NCBI GenBank assembly: GCA_025054715.1
Contig: JANWYH010000008.1
Coordinates: forward strand, 1-64,000
DNA from: Pyrinomonadaceae bacterium
GTDB lineage: Bacteria; Acidobacteriota; Blastocatellia; Pyrinomonadales; Pyrinomonadaceae
Length of the DNA: 64,000 nucleotides
Reading direction: 5' to 3'
Shown here: in pieces, positions 8,752 through 19,719 of the stretch
Numbering within the stretch: position 1 is the first letter of the stretch
How the letters are laid out: each line of letters starts with the position of its first letter
Program-made: the position numbers and the translations under genes
Notes under the pieces: generated by a model
What the model was told of the DNA's origin: nothing
The model's database searches: none
The model's input: only the letters and a program-made list of their open reading frames with translations

Positions 8752-11700
8752 ATGTGGCAAGAAGCTTTACTAAATAAGGAAAAGAACAGATTAACGCCAA
8801 ATTTTGAGGCGATAAGGATTAGTTTAGCATCGCCCGAAAAGATACGGTCTTGGTCTTACGGCGAGGTTACCAAACCCGAGACTATAAATTACCGAACCTT
8901 TAAGCCTGAACGTGACGGGCTTTTCTGTGCGAAGATTTTTGGGCCTATAAACGATTGGGAATGTCTATGTGGCAAATATAAGAGGCTGAAACATCGTGGT
9001 GTCATCTGCGATAAGTGTGGGGTCGAAGTTACACAATCTAAAGTTCGACGCCAGAGAATGGGACATATAGAGCTTGCTAGTCCTTGCTCACATGTTTGGT
9101 TCTTTAAAGGATTGCCATCGAGAATAGGGCATCTTTTGGATATTTCCTTACGTGACTTGGAAAAAATTCTTTACTTTGAAAGCTATGTCGTCATTGATCC
9201 GGGTGATGTTCCTGGGCTGAAAGAAAAGCAACTTCTAACGGATGAAGAGTATAAAGCACTAAAGAGGGAATATCCTAACGGTTTTGTTGCGAAAATGGGT
9301 GCGGAAGCCATTAAAGAGCTTCTTATGAAAATTGATATAAAAGCTCTTGTTGATGAATTGAGGCAAAAAATGAAGGAAGAGGTTTCTAATCAGAAGAAGC
9401 TTAAGTATGCAAAACGCCTCAAGGTAGCAAATGCTTTCTTACGATCTGGCAACAAACCTGAATGGATGATTCTTGATGTTATACCAGTGATTCCACCTGA
9501 ATTGCGTCCGTTAGTGCCTTTAGATGGTGGCAGATTTGCAACGTCAGACCTAAACGATCTATATCGTCGCGTGATCAATAGAAATAACCGTTTGAAGAAA
9601 CTTATTGAGCTTAAAGCGCCAGACGTAATCATCAGAAACGAAAAGAGAATGTTACAGGAGGCGGTTGATGCGTTATTCGATAATGGTAAGAGGGGCAGGA
9701 TTTTAAGAGGTCCTAACAATCGTCCTCTGAAATCTTTAGCTGGATCACTTAAAGGAAAACAAGGCAGATTCAGACAAAACCTTCTGGGTAAGAGAGTTGA
9801 CTACTCAGGACGTTCGGTTATTGTTGTAGGTCCTGAACTTAAGCTTCATCAGTGCGGTTTGCCAAAGAAGATGGCTTTGGAGCTTTTCAAACCCTTTATT
9901 TACAACAAACTAGAAAAGGAAGGTCATACATCAACCATAAAACAAGCTAGAGAAATGGTTGAAAGACAAGACCCGATAGTGTGGGATATACTCGAGGACG
10001 TAATTAGGGAGCATCCTGTTCTCTTGAATCGCGCTCCTACACTTCACAGGCTCGGTATTCAAGCGTTTGAGCCTGTTCTAGTTGAAGGGAAGGCTATAAA
10101 AATTCATCCTTTAGTTTGCACTGCTTTTAATGCCGACTTCGACGGCGATCAGATGGCAGTTCATATTCCGCTTTCGCTTGAGGCTCAAATCGAAGCCCGG
10201 TTGCTTATGCTTTCTTCTGAAAACTTGCTTTCTCCGGCAAATGGTCAGCCTATAGCAGTGCCGACACAAGATATAGTTTTGGGTTGCTATTACATGACAA
10301 GACCGAGAAATGGGTTGAAAGGAGAGAATAAAGTTTTTAACTCAATCGAAGAAGTTTTGATGGCTTTAGATGCGCGAGTAGTAGAAACACAGACGAGAAT
10401 AAAGCTAAGGTGGAAAGGTGACCTCATCGAGCTTGAAAAGGAGCATAATCCTCAAGATGTAATGCGTGCTCATGTTCAAAAGGATGTAAACAAAATAATC
10501 GAAACTACTGCTGGAAGAGTCGTTCTTAACGAAAGACTGTCAAGATATGGCCTGCCATTTATAAATGGAACGCTGAAAAAGAAGGGACTTCAATCACTTG
10601 TCAGTTATGCCTTCTTGAGACTTGGTCAGGAAAAAACGGTTTCCTTGCTTGATGATCTAAAATCAATAGGGTTCTTGTATGCGACTAAATCCGGTGTGTC
10701 AATAGGAATAGACGACATGGTGACTCCGCCTAATAAGAAGGAAATCATTGAGAGGGCATATCAGGAAGTAGCGAAACTACAAAAGCAATATGAAGAAGCG
10801 ACTATAACCAATTTGGAAAGAGTCAATAAGGTTACAGCTATATGGTCTGAAGTTACCGATGAGGTTGCGCGCGAAATGTTTAAGGCGATGGACGAACGAG
10901 AAAAGGCAAGAAATGAGTTGAATCCTATCTTGATGATGGCTGATTCCGGTGCTAGAGGCTCCGAAGCTCAAATTCGTCAGCTTGCAGGAATGCGCGGTCT
11001 TATGGCAAAGCCCTCTGGCGAAATTATTGAGACGCCTATAGTAGCTAACTTCAGAGAAGGGTTGAACGTATTGCAATACTTTATTTCAACTCACGGCGCG
11101 CGCAAAGGATTAGCCGATACAGCTTTGAAGACAGCTGATTCTGGATACTTGACTAGACGCCTTGTTGATGTAGCTCAAGACGTAATAGTTTCTGAGTATG
11201 ATTGCGGAACTCTGAAGGGAATTTTAGCGGAGGCAATAATAAGAAACGGCGAAGAAGTAGAGTCGCTTCGTGATCGAATCGTCGGCAGAACAGCACTTGA
11301 AGACATAGTTGATCCTGTTGATGGAACGATAATTGTTCATGCAAATCAAGAAATTGATGAAGACTTAGCTCAAAAAGTCCAGCTTTCAGGATTGAAGTCT
11401 GTAAAGATTCGTTCAGTTTTGACTTGCCAAACTAGACGTGGCGTTTGCGTGAAATGTTACGGTAGGAATCTCGCAACAGGAAGGACCGTGGAGATAGGAG
11501 AAGCTGTTGGTATAATAGCGGCTCAAAGTATTGGTGAGCCAGGAACACAGCTTACAATGAGAACTTTCCATGTTGGCGGAACTGCTCAACTTGAACACGA
11601 AACTAGACACGTAGCCTCTGTTGACGGAACTGTCAAGTATTCTGATGATCTCAAGGTAATTGTTAATCGCGAAGGTGAAAAAATAGCAGTGCGTCGTCAA

Positions 11701-13071
11701 GCTGATCTAATGATTGTAGATTCTCGCGGGCGTGAGGTAGCGCGCTACCAAATCGTTTATGGTGCACATGTTAAGGTTGAGGATGGTCAGGCGGTTCAAG
11801 AAGGAGATGTTTTAGCAACTTGGGATCCATATACATTTGCTATTTTGACAGAAGCTGCGGGTCGCGTTCACTATCAGGACATAATTTTGGGCAAAACCGT
11901 GGAAGAAGATGTTGACAAAGTAACAGGTTTGAAGCGATTAGTTGTCAAAGACTCAGACGAAAAGTATCAGCCTCGCATAGAGATTCGTGACAGCAATAAC
12001 AAACTTGTAAGGTCATATCTAATGCCTATAAAAGCTAATCTAATGGTTGAAGAAGGTGCTGAAGTTGAGGCTGGTGATATTATAGCCAAGATACCTCGAG
12101 AAACCAGAAGGACAAAAGACATCGTTGGCGGTTTGCCTAGAGTGCAAGAGCTATTTGAAGCACGCCGTCCTGCCGAAACTGCCGTAATGAGCGAAATTGA
12201 TGGAGTTGTAAAGGAGGTTCAGCTTACAAAAGGAAAAAGAAAAATCGTTATTCTCGGAGACGATGGAACCGAATGTGAATATGATATTCCTCGTGGAAAG
12301 CACGTTAACGTTCAAGAAGGTGATAGAGTTAAAGCTGGTGAGCCTCTTATGGACGGTCCGCTTAATCCACATGATATTCTGAGAGTTTTAGGGATCGAGA
12401 AGTTACAAGAATATCTCGTCAATGAAATACAAGAAGTTTATCGTTTGCAAGGCGTTAACATAAACGATAAGCATATTGAAGTAATAGTCCGCCAGATGCT
12501 CAGGTGGGTTCGTATTAAAGATGTTGGTGATACGGATTTTCTTGTTGAAGAGCAGGTTGACAGATTCCGTTTTGAAGATGAAAATCGCCGTGTTATAGAA
12601 AGAGGTGGAAAACCAGCAACTGCCGAACCTATGTTACTAGGTATCTCGAAGGCTGCCCTTTCTACGGACTCTTTTATTTCCGCTGCTTCCTTCCAAGAGA
12701 CAACTCGTGTGCTTACCGAAGCTGCGGTTTCAGGAAGGATAGACTATCTGCGCGGACTTAAGGAAAACGTAATCATGGGAAGACTAATCCCTGCTGGAAC
12801 TGGAATGAAACGCTATAGAAACGTGAAGGTAGAGGAAGATCCAACAGTCGACTATAGAGAACCTGATGAATATGATAAATTGATGAGTGTAATGCTAGGG
12901 CTTGAAGAAACTAGAAGGTTTGATGAAACTCCAGCCGATAAAGCAGTCAATAAGAGAGTTTCTGATATTTCGGACGAATACGATTATGGTGATGAGGACA
13001 GTGAAGTTACTGTTGGCATAGAGGAAGACTTTTCTGCAGAGGACTTGCAGGAAGGCGATTTAGACTTTTAG
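8752..13071 (+). CDS. rpoC: DNA-directed RNA polymerase subunit beta'
   Basis: RpoC carries the active-site magnesium of RNA polymerase. The 1439-residue protein has the N-terminal zinc site C71, C73, C86, C89. The catalytic motif [10 protein letters not shown] has Asp 462, 464 and 466. The second zinc site lies in the [16 protein letters not shown] region, followed by the trigger-loop region ([17 protein letters not shown]). The C-terminal part has the usual [19 protein letters not shown]. Start ATG 8752 follows GAGGGAG, 55 nt after rpoB, so both are on one transcript. The last 60 residues form an acidic tail. Confidence 0.98.
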   Translation: MWQEALLNKEKNRLTPNFEAIRISLASPEKIRSWSYGEVTKPETINYRTFKPERDGLFCAKIFGPINDWECLCGKYKRLKHRGVICDKCGVEVTQSKVRRQRMGHIELASPCSHVWFFKGLPSRIGHLLDISLRDLEKILYFESYVVIDPGDVPGLKEKQLLTDEEYKALKREYPNGFVAKMGAEAIKELLMKIDIKALVDELRQKMKEEVSNQKKLKYAKRLKVANAFLRSGNKPEWMILDVIPVIPPELRPLVPLDGGRFATSDLNDLYRRVINRNNRLKKLIELKAPDVIIRNEKRMLQEAVDALFDNGKRGRILRGPNNRPLKSLAGSLKGKQGRFRQNLLGKRVDYSGRSVIVVGPELKLHQCGLPKKMALELFKPFIYNKLEKEGHTSTIKQAREMVERQDPIVWDILEDVIREHPVLLNRAPTLHRLGIQAFEPVLVEGKAIKIHPLVCTAFNADFDGDQMAVHIPLSLEAQIEARLLMLSSENLLSPANGQPIAVPTQDIVLGCYYMTRPRNGLKGENKVFNSIEEVLMALDARVVETQTRIKLRWKGDLIELEKEHNPQDVMRAHVQKDVNKIIETTAGRVVLNERLSRYGLPFINGTLKKKGLQSLVSYAFLRLGQEKTVSLLDDLKSIGFLYATKSGVSIGIDDMVTPPNKKEIIERAYQEVAKLQKQYEEATITNLERVNKVTAIWSEVTDEVAREMFKAMDEREKARNELNPILMMADSGARGSEAQIRQLAGMRGLMAKPSGEIIETPIVANFREGLNVLQYFISTHGARKGLADTALKTADSGYLTRRLVDVAQDVIVSEYDCGTLKGILAEAIIRNGEEVESLRDRIVGRTALEDIVDPVDGTIIVHANQEIDEDLAQKVQLSGLKSVKIRSVLTCQTRRGVCVKCYGRNLATGRTVEIGEAVGIIAAQSIGEPGTQLTMRTFHVGGTAQLEHETRHVASVDGTVKYSDDLKVIVNREGEKIAVRRQADLMIVDSRGREVARYQIVYGAHVKVEDGQAVQEGDVLATWDPYTFAILTEAAGRVHYQDIILGKTVEEDVDKVTGLKRLVVKDSDEKYQPRIEIRDSNNKLVRSYLMPIKANLMVEEGAEVEAGDIIAKIPRETRRTKDIVGGLPRVQELFEARRPAETAVMSEIDGVVKEVQLTKGKRKIVILGDDGTECEYDIPRGKHVNVQEGDRVKAGEPLMDGPLNPHDILRVLGIEKLQEYLVNEIQEVYRLQGVNINDKHIEVIVRQMLRWVRIKDVGDTDFLVEEQVDRFRFEDENRRVIERGGKPATAEPMLLGISKAALSTDSFISAASFQETTRVLTEAAVSGRIDYLRGLKENVIMGRLIPAGTGMKRYRNVKVEEDPTVDYREPDEYDKLMSVMLGLEETRRFDETPADKAVNKRVSDISDEYDYGDEDSEVTVGIEEDFSAEDLQEGDLDF

Positions 13072-13169
13072 TCTTTTCTGTGAATTCGTCTTAAGACACT
13101 GCGATTTTTACTTGCAATGCACGAGTTCTTTGGCAAACTTTTTCCTTTTTTGCAGAGTCTTTTTTCTTG

Positions 13170-14402
13170 ATGAAGTTTTTAGTCTCAAAAATAATAATTA
13201 CAGGATTTATCGCGATTACTTATGCTACTGTGTTCTCCCAGCAAGGAGTTGAAAAAAGACCAAGAGTTGTCATCACTGAGCCGGATTTTATAAAAACCTC
13301 ACCTTCACCGACTCCTCGGAAGGTTTCGCCTACTTTGACGATTCAAGGTAGCAGAAGAGAAGATGAAAACAGCGGAAAGTATCGAGAGCTAAGTTTAGAG
13401 ATGATAAAGGGCAAGATTGCTGAAGCAAAGTTATTGCTTCAGTCGAAGCCTTTATTAACTTCTCTAACGGATAGCAGTCAAATAGATACGAATTGGATTA
13501 GGCTAGCGTTTTTTGATCGAAAAGAAGAAAGGATAGATTTTGTTGTACTTCCTAAAGCTCTTTTTTTGCAAAAAGGCGCACAGATACCTGTTTCGATCTC
13601 TAATAACAGACTTGTAAACGTCAGCATAATTCGTGCTAATGGTGTGAATACACCTGTGACTATTTGGGAAGATGGAATTTTTCACCTTCCACTGCTTGTT
13701 CAGTATCCTATTGAAAAAGAAGGAAAGCATAGAGAAACGGCTTATTACGTTTCAACTCATCCGGGGCTTGTTACTCCTGAAGTCATTGAAGCTGGGAAGC
13801 TTTATATTCGTAACATTGTAGATGCCGCAAGGTATTCCCTGAGGCAGAAGGGAATTTTGATTCAGAAAGAGATAGCCGATATAGCTGAAAGATTGATGGT
13901 AGTAGAGCAGGTTGATCACTACAGATTTCGCACAGAGCCTCATATTAACATTTTCAATGATATTTACGCCATTTACGCTTTGAACGAAGGACAAGCCTAC
14001 AGATATGCCGTAAGTCGGGCTGGAGCGGGGGGAGCTGTTCAAATGATTCCTTCGACTTACGCAATGGTTCGGGCGCGTTTTTATAATGTTGGTTTGATAC
14101 CTGACTTTGTAGAGGGAATGAGAAATCATCTTAATGCCGTAAAAGCTATGCTCCTTTATATGAAGATGACATGGGACGATCTCGTAACGAATGAAACTAT
14201 TTTTCAGGCAATTCAGAGCGGAATAGCTACTCAGAAGGAACTTCTTGCGGCTGGTTATAATTCAAATCCAGCTAGACTTTCTCTTTACATCAGGCGTGGT
14301 GGAAGCAATTGGAGAGAATTGATACCAAGAGAGACAAGGATTTATCTAGAAATTTATCGTTCGATGGAGCTTTTTGTTCCGATAGAAGCTAGAAAAGAAT
14401 AA
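13170..14402 (+). CDS. Secreted lytic-transglycosylase-like protein
   Basis: The 410-residue protein begins with a signal peptide (hydrophobic residues 2-20, cleavage probably after VFS) followed by a proline/threonine-rich linker. Near residues 270-300 it has ALNEGQAYRYAVSRAGAGGA followed by VQMIPSTY. This resembles the catalytic segment of SLT-type lytic transglycosylases (Glu ... S-GA-GLMQ-MP-T), with Glu273 in the place of the catalytic acid. The N-terminal 200 residues are not recognised. The likely role is cutting or binding peptidoglycan in the periplasm, but the match is distant. I chose ATG 13170 over the TTG three bases upstream. The next gene, on the other strand, converges with it 10 nt away. 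Confidence 0.7.
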   Translation: MKFLVSKIIITGFIAITYATVFSQQGVEKRPRVVITEPDFIKTSPSPTPRKVSPTLTIQGSRREDENSGKYRELSLEMIKGKIAEAKLLLQSKPLLTSLTDSSQIDTNWIRLAFFDRKEERIDFVVLPKALFLQKGAQIPVSISNNRLVNVSIIRANGVNTPVTIWEDGIFHLPLLVQYPIEKEGKHRETAYYVSTHPGLVTPEVIEAGKLYIRNIVDAARYSLRQKGILIQKEIADIAERLMVVEQVDHYRFRTEPHINIFNDIYAIYALNEGQAYRYAVSRAGAGGAVQMIPSTYAMVRARFYNVGLIPDFVEGMRNHLNAVKAMLLYMKMTWDDLVTNETIFQAIQSGIATQKELLAAGYNSNPARLSLYIRRGGSNWRELIPRETRIYLEIYRSMELFVPIEARKE

Positions 14403-14412
14403 GTTTTTTAAG

Positions 14413-14970
14413 CTAGTTAACGCCGTTTACTAATTCATTAAAGTCCTCTATAGAAGGAAGCTCTGACAAATCCTTGAGTCCAAACTGAATAAGAAATTCC
14501 TTTGAAGTGCCATATAGAACTGGTCTTCCTACCGTATCTTTTCTTCCCTTCACAGCAATTAACTTCCTGTCAAGAAGAGTTTTTATTGCTGAAGCTGACT
14601 GAACACCTCGAATTTCTAAAATTTCAGCAATTGTTATAGGTTGTTTGTAGGCAATTACAGCCAAAGTTTCCAGTGCAGCGATTGAGAGTTTTGCTGATGA
14701 CTTGGTTTTCAAAAAGGACTTGATAGGTTCATGGTATTCAGGTCTAGTCACCATTTCCCAGCCGCCGGCAACCTGCCTAATCTGCAGACCGCTTTTTCGC
14801 TCTTCATATTCGCGGGCAAGGTTTTCTATAACTGCATCTATAGTTTCTTTACTTTCGCCTGTTAAGCTTGCTATTTTCTCGCTAGAAACCGGTTCATCTG
14901 AAACAAAGATTAAAGCTTCGCAGATAGCGGAAAGTTCAGCTATACTTCTCTTTTCATTTCGGTTCTCCAT
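14413..14970 (-). CDS. scpB: Segregation and condensation protein ScpB
   Basis: ScpB is the winged-helix partner of ScpA in the SMC-ScpAB condensin that organises and separates chromosomes. The protein (185 residues from ATG 14970) has the two winged-helix domains and the family motifs CEALIFVSDEPVS, LETLAVIAYKQPIT, EILEIRGVQSASAIKTLL and KGRKDTVGRPVLYGTS. A GTG at 14976 would overlap the stop of the upstream gene by four bases and is an equally possible start. It is the last gene of the nagZ, binding-protein, scpB operon. No scpA is visible in the window. Confidence 0.93.
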   Translation of the reverse strand: MENRNEKRSIAELSAICEALIFVSDEPVSSEKIASLTGESKETIDAVIENLAREYEERKSGLQIRQVAGGWEMVTRPEYHEPIKSFLKTKSSAKLSIAALETLAVIAYKQPITIAEILEIRGVQSASAIKTLLDRKLIAVKGRKDTVGRPVLYGTSKEFLIQFGLKDLSELPSIEDFNELVNGVN

Positions 14971-14972
14971 AA

Positions 14973-16514
14973 TCACTGAACTTTAATGTCTTTTACAAAT
15001 GTCCAGTCACCGCTTGCATTTATTTTAATGTTGGTCAGTCGTTTACTTGCTACTACCATATTTGATGGATACCAAAGCGGGAAAAGAGGTAAATCACGAC
15101 TTACAATCTGTTGCGCCTTTGCGTATAGTTCCTTTGCCTTTTGCTTTTCAAAGGTTTCTACTGCTTCTAGGATCATTTTATCGAATTCTGGGTTTGAATA
15201 TCGGCTTCTGTTTCGACCTCCTTCGGGTTTCTTATCGGGGGATTCTGTTGAAAGAAATAGGTCTCGTAAAAAGATTGGATCTTGGTTGCCGCCTACCCAG
15301 ATAGACGTATTCATTTGGAATTTGCCGAGTTTGAGATATTCAAGAAGTGTATTAGACTCAAGCGGTTCAATCTCGACGTTTATTCCTACTTTTTTAAGAT
15401 AATCCTGTATTACTTGTGCATATTGGCTTACGGCAGTGCTACCTGAAATTATTGAAAGTTTTATAACTTCGCCTTTGTAACCAGCTTCTTGAAGAAGCTG
15501 CTTTGCTTTTTCTGGGTCATAGGAGTACTTAATCGTAGCATCGTAAGCCCATGACTCTTCTGGCAGGATTGAATGCGCAATTTTCGCTTGACCACCTAAA
15601 ATGGTCGAGATTATTTCTTCTCGATTAATTGCGTAAGCTATTGCCTGCCGAATTTTTATATTGTTTACTACGGGGGCTTTTAGATTAAATCCAATGTAAC
15701 GGACATTTGAGCCGTCCGATTTGATGACCTGCAAGTTTGGATTATTTTTAAGCGTGTTGAAAGTATCAGCTGAAAAATTCGTTGGGTTAGGTGCTAAGTT
15801 AACTCTTCCTGCTTGAAGTTCTGCTTGCAAAGCGTTTGCATCGGTTATGGTTTTAACTGTTAGTTTCTTTATTTGAGGTGCACCTTCCCAATAGTCGGCG
15901 TTACTTTCTAGTTCCACAATTTGATTTACCTTATCAAACTTTACAAACTTAAAAGGTCCAGTGCCGATTGGATTTTCCTTTTGTTGCTCTATTGTATTTT
16001 CAGGGATTATCGGTATTGCAACTAGATTTGAGAGAAGCTGATTTACAAGCGAAGGTCTTGTGACTTTTATTATCAAGGTATTAGCTGTTGGATTTTCTAT
16101 CGAGACAATGTGAGGTTTAGTTTGACCATCAACCTTTTCAAAAAAGCTTGCCGCTTTGTAGCCACCTGACTCCATTAATTTTTCAAGTGTGTATTTTGCA
16201 TCATTTGAGGTAAGTAGCTTGCCGTTATGAAATTTGACGTTATCTTGAAGGATGAAGGTTACGGTTACCTTATCGTCTGAAATCAGGATTTCCTTAGCAA
16301 GCTCACCAACATACTCGAAGCGATCGTTTTTTTTGACCAAAGAGTTGTAAAGCAAATTGCGAATTCTATCTGCTGCTGTATCCGAAACAGACGTTGTTAA
16401 GGTATCAAGGCTCGAGAATCTATCAGAAAGTGCTATTGTAACCGTATCAGAGCCGTTTTCAGACCGACAAGCAATTGCAATGACTAAAAGCAAAAGTATG
16501 CATATTCGTCTCAA
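14973..16514 (-). CDS. ABC transporter solute-binding lipoprotein, family 5 (oligopeptide/dipeptide type)
   Basis: The 513-residue protein resembles extracellular solute-binding proteins of family 5 (OppA/DppA/NikA type). These capture peptides or similar ligands outside the membrane for an ABC importer. The N-terminus is a lipoprotein signal ending in IAIAC, with Cys16 as the lipid site. Family segments include LQDNVKFHNGKLLTSNDAKY, the IGTGPFKFVKFD stretch, and KIRQAIAYAINREEI. It overlaps the end of nagZ by four bases (ATGA), so the two are coupled. No permease or ATPase gene is adjacent, so the transporter partner must lie elsewhere. With nagZ beside it, a cell-wall peptide ligand is plausible but unproven. 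Confidence 0.88.
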   Translation of the reverse strand: MRRICILLLLVIAIACRSENGSDTVTIALSDRFSSLDTLTTSVSDTAADRIRNLLYNSLVKKNDRFEYVGELAKEILISDDKVTVTFILQDNVKFHNGKLLTSNDAKYTLEKLMESGGYKAASFFEKVDGQTKPHIVSIENPTANTLIIKVTRPSLVNQLLSNLVAIPIIPENTIEQQKENPIGTGPFKFVKFDKVNQIVELESNADYWEGAPQIKKLTVKTITDANALQAELQAGRVNLAPNPTNFSADTFNTLKNNPNLQVIKSDGSNVRYIGFNLKAPVVNNIKIRQAIAYAINREEIISTILGGQAKIAHSILPEESWAYDATIKYSYDPEKAKQLLQEAGYKGEVIKLSIISGSTAVSQYAQVIQDYLKKVGINVEIEPLESNTLLEYLKLGKFQMNTSIWVGGNQDPIFLRDLFLSTESPDKKPEGGRNRSRYSNPEFDKMILEAVETFEKQKAKELYAKAQQIVSRDLPLFPLWYPSNMVVASKRLTNIKINASGDWTFVKDIKVQ

Positions 16515-17662
16515 CTCGTTTGTCCTCCGTAACTATAGTTTAGCTTTTGATTCAACCTAGCAATCTCTTCAGAAAGCCCCAATAAACGATTTTTATCAAA
16601 TTCTAGAGGCGGTCTCAAAACCGATTTTATTTTTGCGATTCGTCTCAAGGATTTTTCAAGGCTTTTTTGAGATAGTTCCTTTGTCTTGAAAGCTGAAAGC
16701 ACGCTTCGATACGCACTTATTGCCGATTGCGAAGTTGAGCAAATCAAGATCATGTCTTGGCTTGCTTCAAGCGCAAGTTTTGCAGCATCTTCGATTGTAT
16801 AATGCTTTGTAATTGCACCCATTTCAAGATCGTCTGTTAAAGCAAGATTTTCATATCCTAACTCTTCTCTTAAAAGATCATTCACGATATGCTTGTTAAT
16901 CGAAGCGGGAAGAATTTTTCCTCCCATTGTTTCCTCGACTAAGTCAATTTTAGGGTAACCACCATGACCGACCATAACAGCTTTTATTCTGTCTTCCTCA
17001 TCTCGGCGATAAAGAAAAAGCTCGATATAGGGAGCTAAGTCTTGTGCGATCAACTCATCGTGAGAAAGGGCTACTATCGGCATTTCTTCATGTGAATCGA
17101 TGTCACTTGCCCCGAGCCCGGGAAAATGTTTTAGGCAACCCCAGATACCCTCCCGCTGTAGTCCTCGCAGATAAACCATTGCATAGCCTAGCACTTCTCC
17201 CGGTGAACGACCGAAGGAGCGCGAGTAAAGACCGTTTTGCAGCTTTTCTCTTTCCTCGCTTAAGATCTCCATTACCGGAGCAAAGTTCATGTTCAAACCG
17301 AGGATTCTTAGAACTTCGCCTGTGATTTTTCCTAAAAGTCTTGCAGCTGCTAGATCACCGTTTTGTCTAATAGCGCGAGCCGAAGGCATTGGTGTCAAAA
17401 CTCTTCTTAGACGATCGACCAATCCACCTTCTTGATCGATACTGATAATTGGTTCTACTGGGAGTTTTTTACGTAATTCATCATTAAGCCTTCTTGTTTG
17501 CTCGAGGGATTTAATGTTTCTAGCGAAAAGACAGATTCCACCAGGTGAAATTTCTTCTAATAGCTCTTTTGCTTCAGCATCTATCTCGTCTGATGGAAGG
17601 CCTATTATGAAAAGCTGACCGACCTTTTTCTCGAAAGGAAGTGAAAAAATTTCTTTTATCAT
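16511..17662 (-). CDS. nagZ: Beta-N-acetylhexosaminidase, glycoside hydrolase family 3 (NagZ-like)
   Basis: This GH3 enzyme removes N-acetylglucosamine from muropeptides during cell-wall recycling. The 383-residue protein has FARNIKSLEQ, the substrate-binding SIDQEGGLVDRL, the NagZ signature KHFPGLGASDIDSHEEMP with the catalytic Asp/His pair, and LTDDLEMGAI with the nucleophile Asp. No secretion signal is seen, which fits cytoplasmic NagZ. ATG 17662 was chosen; the frame runs back to a TTG at 17695 but with no ribosome site. It is the first gene of the operon with the solute-binding protein and scpB. Confidence 0.9.
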   Translation of the reverse strand: MIKEIFSLPFEKKVGQLFIIGLPSDEIDAEAKELLEEISPGGICLFARNIKSLEQTRRLNDELRKKLPVEPIISIDQEGGLVDRLRRVLTPMPSARAIRQNGDLAAARLLGKITGEVLRILGLNMNFAPVMEILSEEREKLQNGLYSRSFGRSPGEVLGYAMVYLRGLQREGIWGCLKHFPGLGASDIDSHEEMPIVALSHDELIAQDLAPYIELFLYRRDEEDRIKAVMVGHGGYPKIDLVEETMGGKILPASINKHIVNDLLREELGYENLALTDDLEMGAITKHYTIEDAAKLALEASQDMILICSTSQSAISAYRSVLSAFKTKELSQKSLEKSLRRIAKIKSVLRPPLEFDKNRLLGLSEEIARLNQKLNYSYGGQTS

Positions 17663-17733
17663 CTTTTTAGGAAAGCACCTTTGATTATTCGACAAAAGAA
17701 TGGGTTTTGCAAGAGCGAAAGGCTTAAAGAGGA

Positions 17734-17767
17734 AATTGCGTAAGGCTTCGTGAGCACTTACGCAATT
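17734..17767. repeat. 11-bp perfect inverted repeat
   Basis: AATTGCGTAAG (17734-17744) is exactly complementary to 17757-17767, with a short inner GCT/AGC pairing. It lies between the 5' end of nagZ and the 3' end of the small gene at 17825, both on the minus strand. It could end the small gene's transcript, but the T run is missing. Confidence 0.4.
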
Positions 17768-17805
17768 GGCAGGGATTTAAGGGAGAAGGTAGTGAGAGCA
17801 GGGTA

Positions 17806-17843
17806 AGCAAAATTGCCTAAGCTTTTAGCTTGACAATTTTGCT
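17806..17843 (-). terminator. Inverted repeat spanning the stop codon of the 69-residue gene
   Basis: AGCAAAATTG (17806-17815) pairs with CAATTTTGCT (17834-17843). An inner AAGCT/AGCTT helix is also possible. It overlaps the last codons of the minus-strand gene at 17825 and may act as a terminator, though no clear T tract follows. Confidence 0.4.
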
Positions 17844-18034
17844 GGCGGGAAATAAAACCTTCCTGTTGTTTTCAATCTTTCTGGATCAAATCTTTGTCTT
17901 GCACCGCAATTTAGGCAAACTCTATAAGTTTGACCTGTTTCTTCATCGAAAAAAGGACGACTTAGTTTGTTTTTGTGCCAGCAACCAAAAACTCTGGCTA
18001 AAAAACCTATCGGGCGATTTTCTATCTTTTTCAT
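17825..18034 (-). CDS. Small protein with a likely zinc-binding knuckle, function unknown
   Basis: This 69-residue protein has no recognised function. C18-W-H20 near the start and CLNC at residues 40-43 could form one zinc site, in the pattern VFGCWHKNKLSRPF ... TGQTYRVCLNCGARQRFDPE. There is no signal peptide or membrane segment. The start ATG 18034 has a good ribosome site (AAGGAAG). The motif-like layout and codon use like its neighbours support a real gene. It stands alone between nagZ and the antiporter. Confidence 0.72.
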   Translation of the reverse strand: MKKIENRPIGFLARVFGCWHKNKLSRPFFDEETGQTYRVCLNCGARQRFDPERLKTTGRFYFPPAKLSS

Positions 18035-18170
18035 AGCTTCCTTTTCAATTTATTCGTTCAAACGCTTTTTTCTGGTTTCAAAATAGAGACTATCTGCTAG
18101 AAAGTTTTTGCAAAAAATTTTTTTAGTTTGAGTTTTTCTCTGGGTTAGGCCCTAAGTTATATTCGAATTT

Positions 18171-19424
18171 ATGATTGCGGGAATTTTCGCAGCTGGTGCG
18201 GAGAACCTAGAGGTTCTATTCAATCTTTTTCTGATAATTTTTTTTGCTAAATTACTTGCCGAGATTTTTGAAAGATTAAAGCAGCCGGCAGTAGTTGGAG
18301 AAATTCTTGCGGGTGTAATTTTCGGTCCCAGTTTGCTTGGGCTTATATCATCTTCGGAAATTGTGAAGGTTGCAGCGGAAGTAGGCGTGATTTTTTTGCT
18401 TTTTACCGTTGGTCTGGAAACTAATCCATCCGCTGTTTTGAGGGTTGGTAGAAAGGCTATTATTGTTGCGATTCTTGGTGTGGTCGTGCCTTTTGTTGCA
18501 GGCTATGCTTTGATGAAGGTTTATGATGGAAGCAGCGCGGAAGCAATGTTTTTGGGTGCGGCGATGGTCGCAACTTCCGTGGGCATCACCGCAAGGGTTT
18601 TATCAAATCTGGGGCTTCTCGATGCTCCAACAGCAAAAATAATTCTTGCCGCAGCAGTTATAGATGACATCTTAGGCTTGCTAATTTTAACTGTGGTTTC
18701 AAGCGTGACCGTCGGAGGAGTTGATTATGGAAAGCTTTTCTTTACAGCGAGTCTTGCTATAGGTTTTACGCTTTTTGTGGTTTTTATTGGTGCTCCGTTT
18801 GTGACAAAAATTTCTCCAAAGATTGAGAGGTTGAAGATAGGCAATTCCTTTTTTATTTTCGGGCTTTTGCTTTGTTTAGGACTTTCTGTAGCTTCAGCTT
18901 ACATTGGTGTTGCGGCTATAATTGGAGCTTTTTTGGCTGGAATGGCTCTGGCTGAAGGAGCTGAAGAGCAGCCTGAAATGATAAAGCAAACAAACGGAAT
19001 AACCGAATTTCTGGTGCCAATATTTCTTGTCAATATCGGCATGGCTCTGGATGTTTCTGTTTTCAAAGACTATTCTACAGTTTTGTTAGCTGTGGTTGTA
19101 ACGGTAATTGCGATGCTTACTAAGATATTTGGTTGCGGCATAGGCGCTTTAGATTTGGGTTGGAGAAGGGCTGGACAGGTAGGGATAGGAATGATGCCAC
19201 GAGGAGAGGTTGGGATTGTGGTTGCTCAGATAGGTTTAGGGCTTGCAGTTATTGATAACAAGATTTTTGGAGTGGTTCTTTTTATGGCGGTTATGACTAC
19301 TTTAGCGGCACCACCTCTTATAAAATGGATTTTCTCGCAAGAAGAGGCATTATTTAAGACGATTGATACTGAGGACGCTGGTGGAATAGTTGTAAATCAA
19401 GAGGATTGGTCAAGACTCGGATAA
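18171..19424 (+). CDS. Cation/proton antiporter, CPA2 family (Kef/NapA type)
   Basis: The 417-residue inner-membrane protein has about 12 hydrophobic segments. It begins with the family pattern LFLIIFFAKLLAEIFERLKQ then PAVVGEILAGVIFGPSLLG. The ion-binding pair is in AAVIDDILGLLIL (residues about 160-172, Ile-Asp-Asp rather than Asn-Asp). It ends soon after the last membrane segment, so it lacks the TrkA-N/RCK domain of full-length Kef channels. It exchanges Na+ or K+ for H+. The start ATG 18171 has no Shine-Dalgarno; a TATATT box sits 7 nt upstream. Confidence 0.9.
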   Translation: MIAGIFAAGAENLEVLFNLFLIIFFAKLLAEIFERLKQPAVVGEILAGVIFGPSLLGLISSSEIVKVAAEVGVIFLLFTVGLETNPSAVLRVGRKAIIVAILGVVVPFVAGYALMKVYDGSSAEAMFLGAAMVATSVGITARVLSNLGLLDAPTAKIILAAAVIDDILGLLILTVVSSVTVGGVDYGKLFFTASLAIGFTLFVVFIGAPFVTKISPKIERLKIGNSFFIFGLLLCLGLSVASAYIGVAAIIGAFLAGMALAEGAEEQPEMIKQTNGITEFLVPIFLVNIGMALDVSVFKDYSTVLLAVVVTVIAMLTKIFGCGIGALDLGWRRAGQVGIGMMPRGEVGIVVAQIGLGLAVIDNKIFGVVLFMAVMTTLAAPPLIKWIFSQEEALFKTIDTEDAGGIVVNQEDWSRLG

Positions 19425-19719
19425 TCGATCTTTTATGTTTTGACTTTGCTTATCTTGACTCTTTCGATTACCGCGCAAAAGATGTCTAACTAGACAGAAG
19501 AGTTGATTTATGATGGATTTTTGCCGTAGCTTAATCAATGTAACGTCGCAGTTGACTCGCAATCGCAGAGTTGAAATAACTTTGCAGAAGGAAAAACCAC
19601 TAAACTTTCGTTCAAGCGTTTCATCATGGAAGGGAGATGGCTAGGGTAAAAGACGGAAAGACTTTATCGGTCTCGATTAGTGCAGGGAAACTAAGCCTAA
19701 GTTTATATTCAAACTTTGC

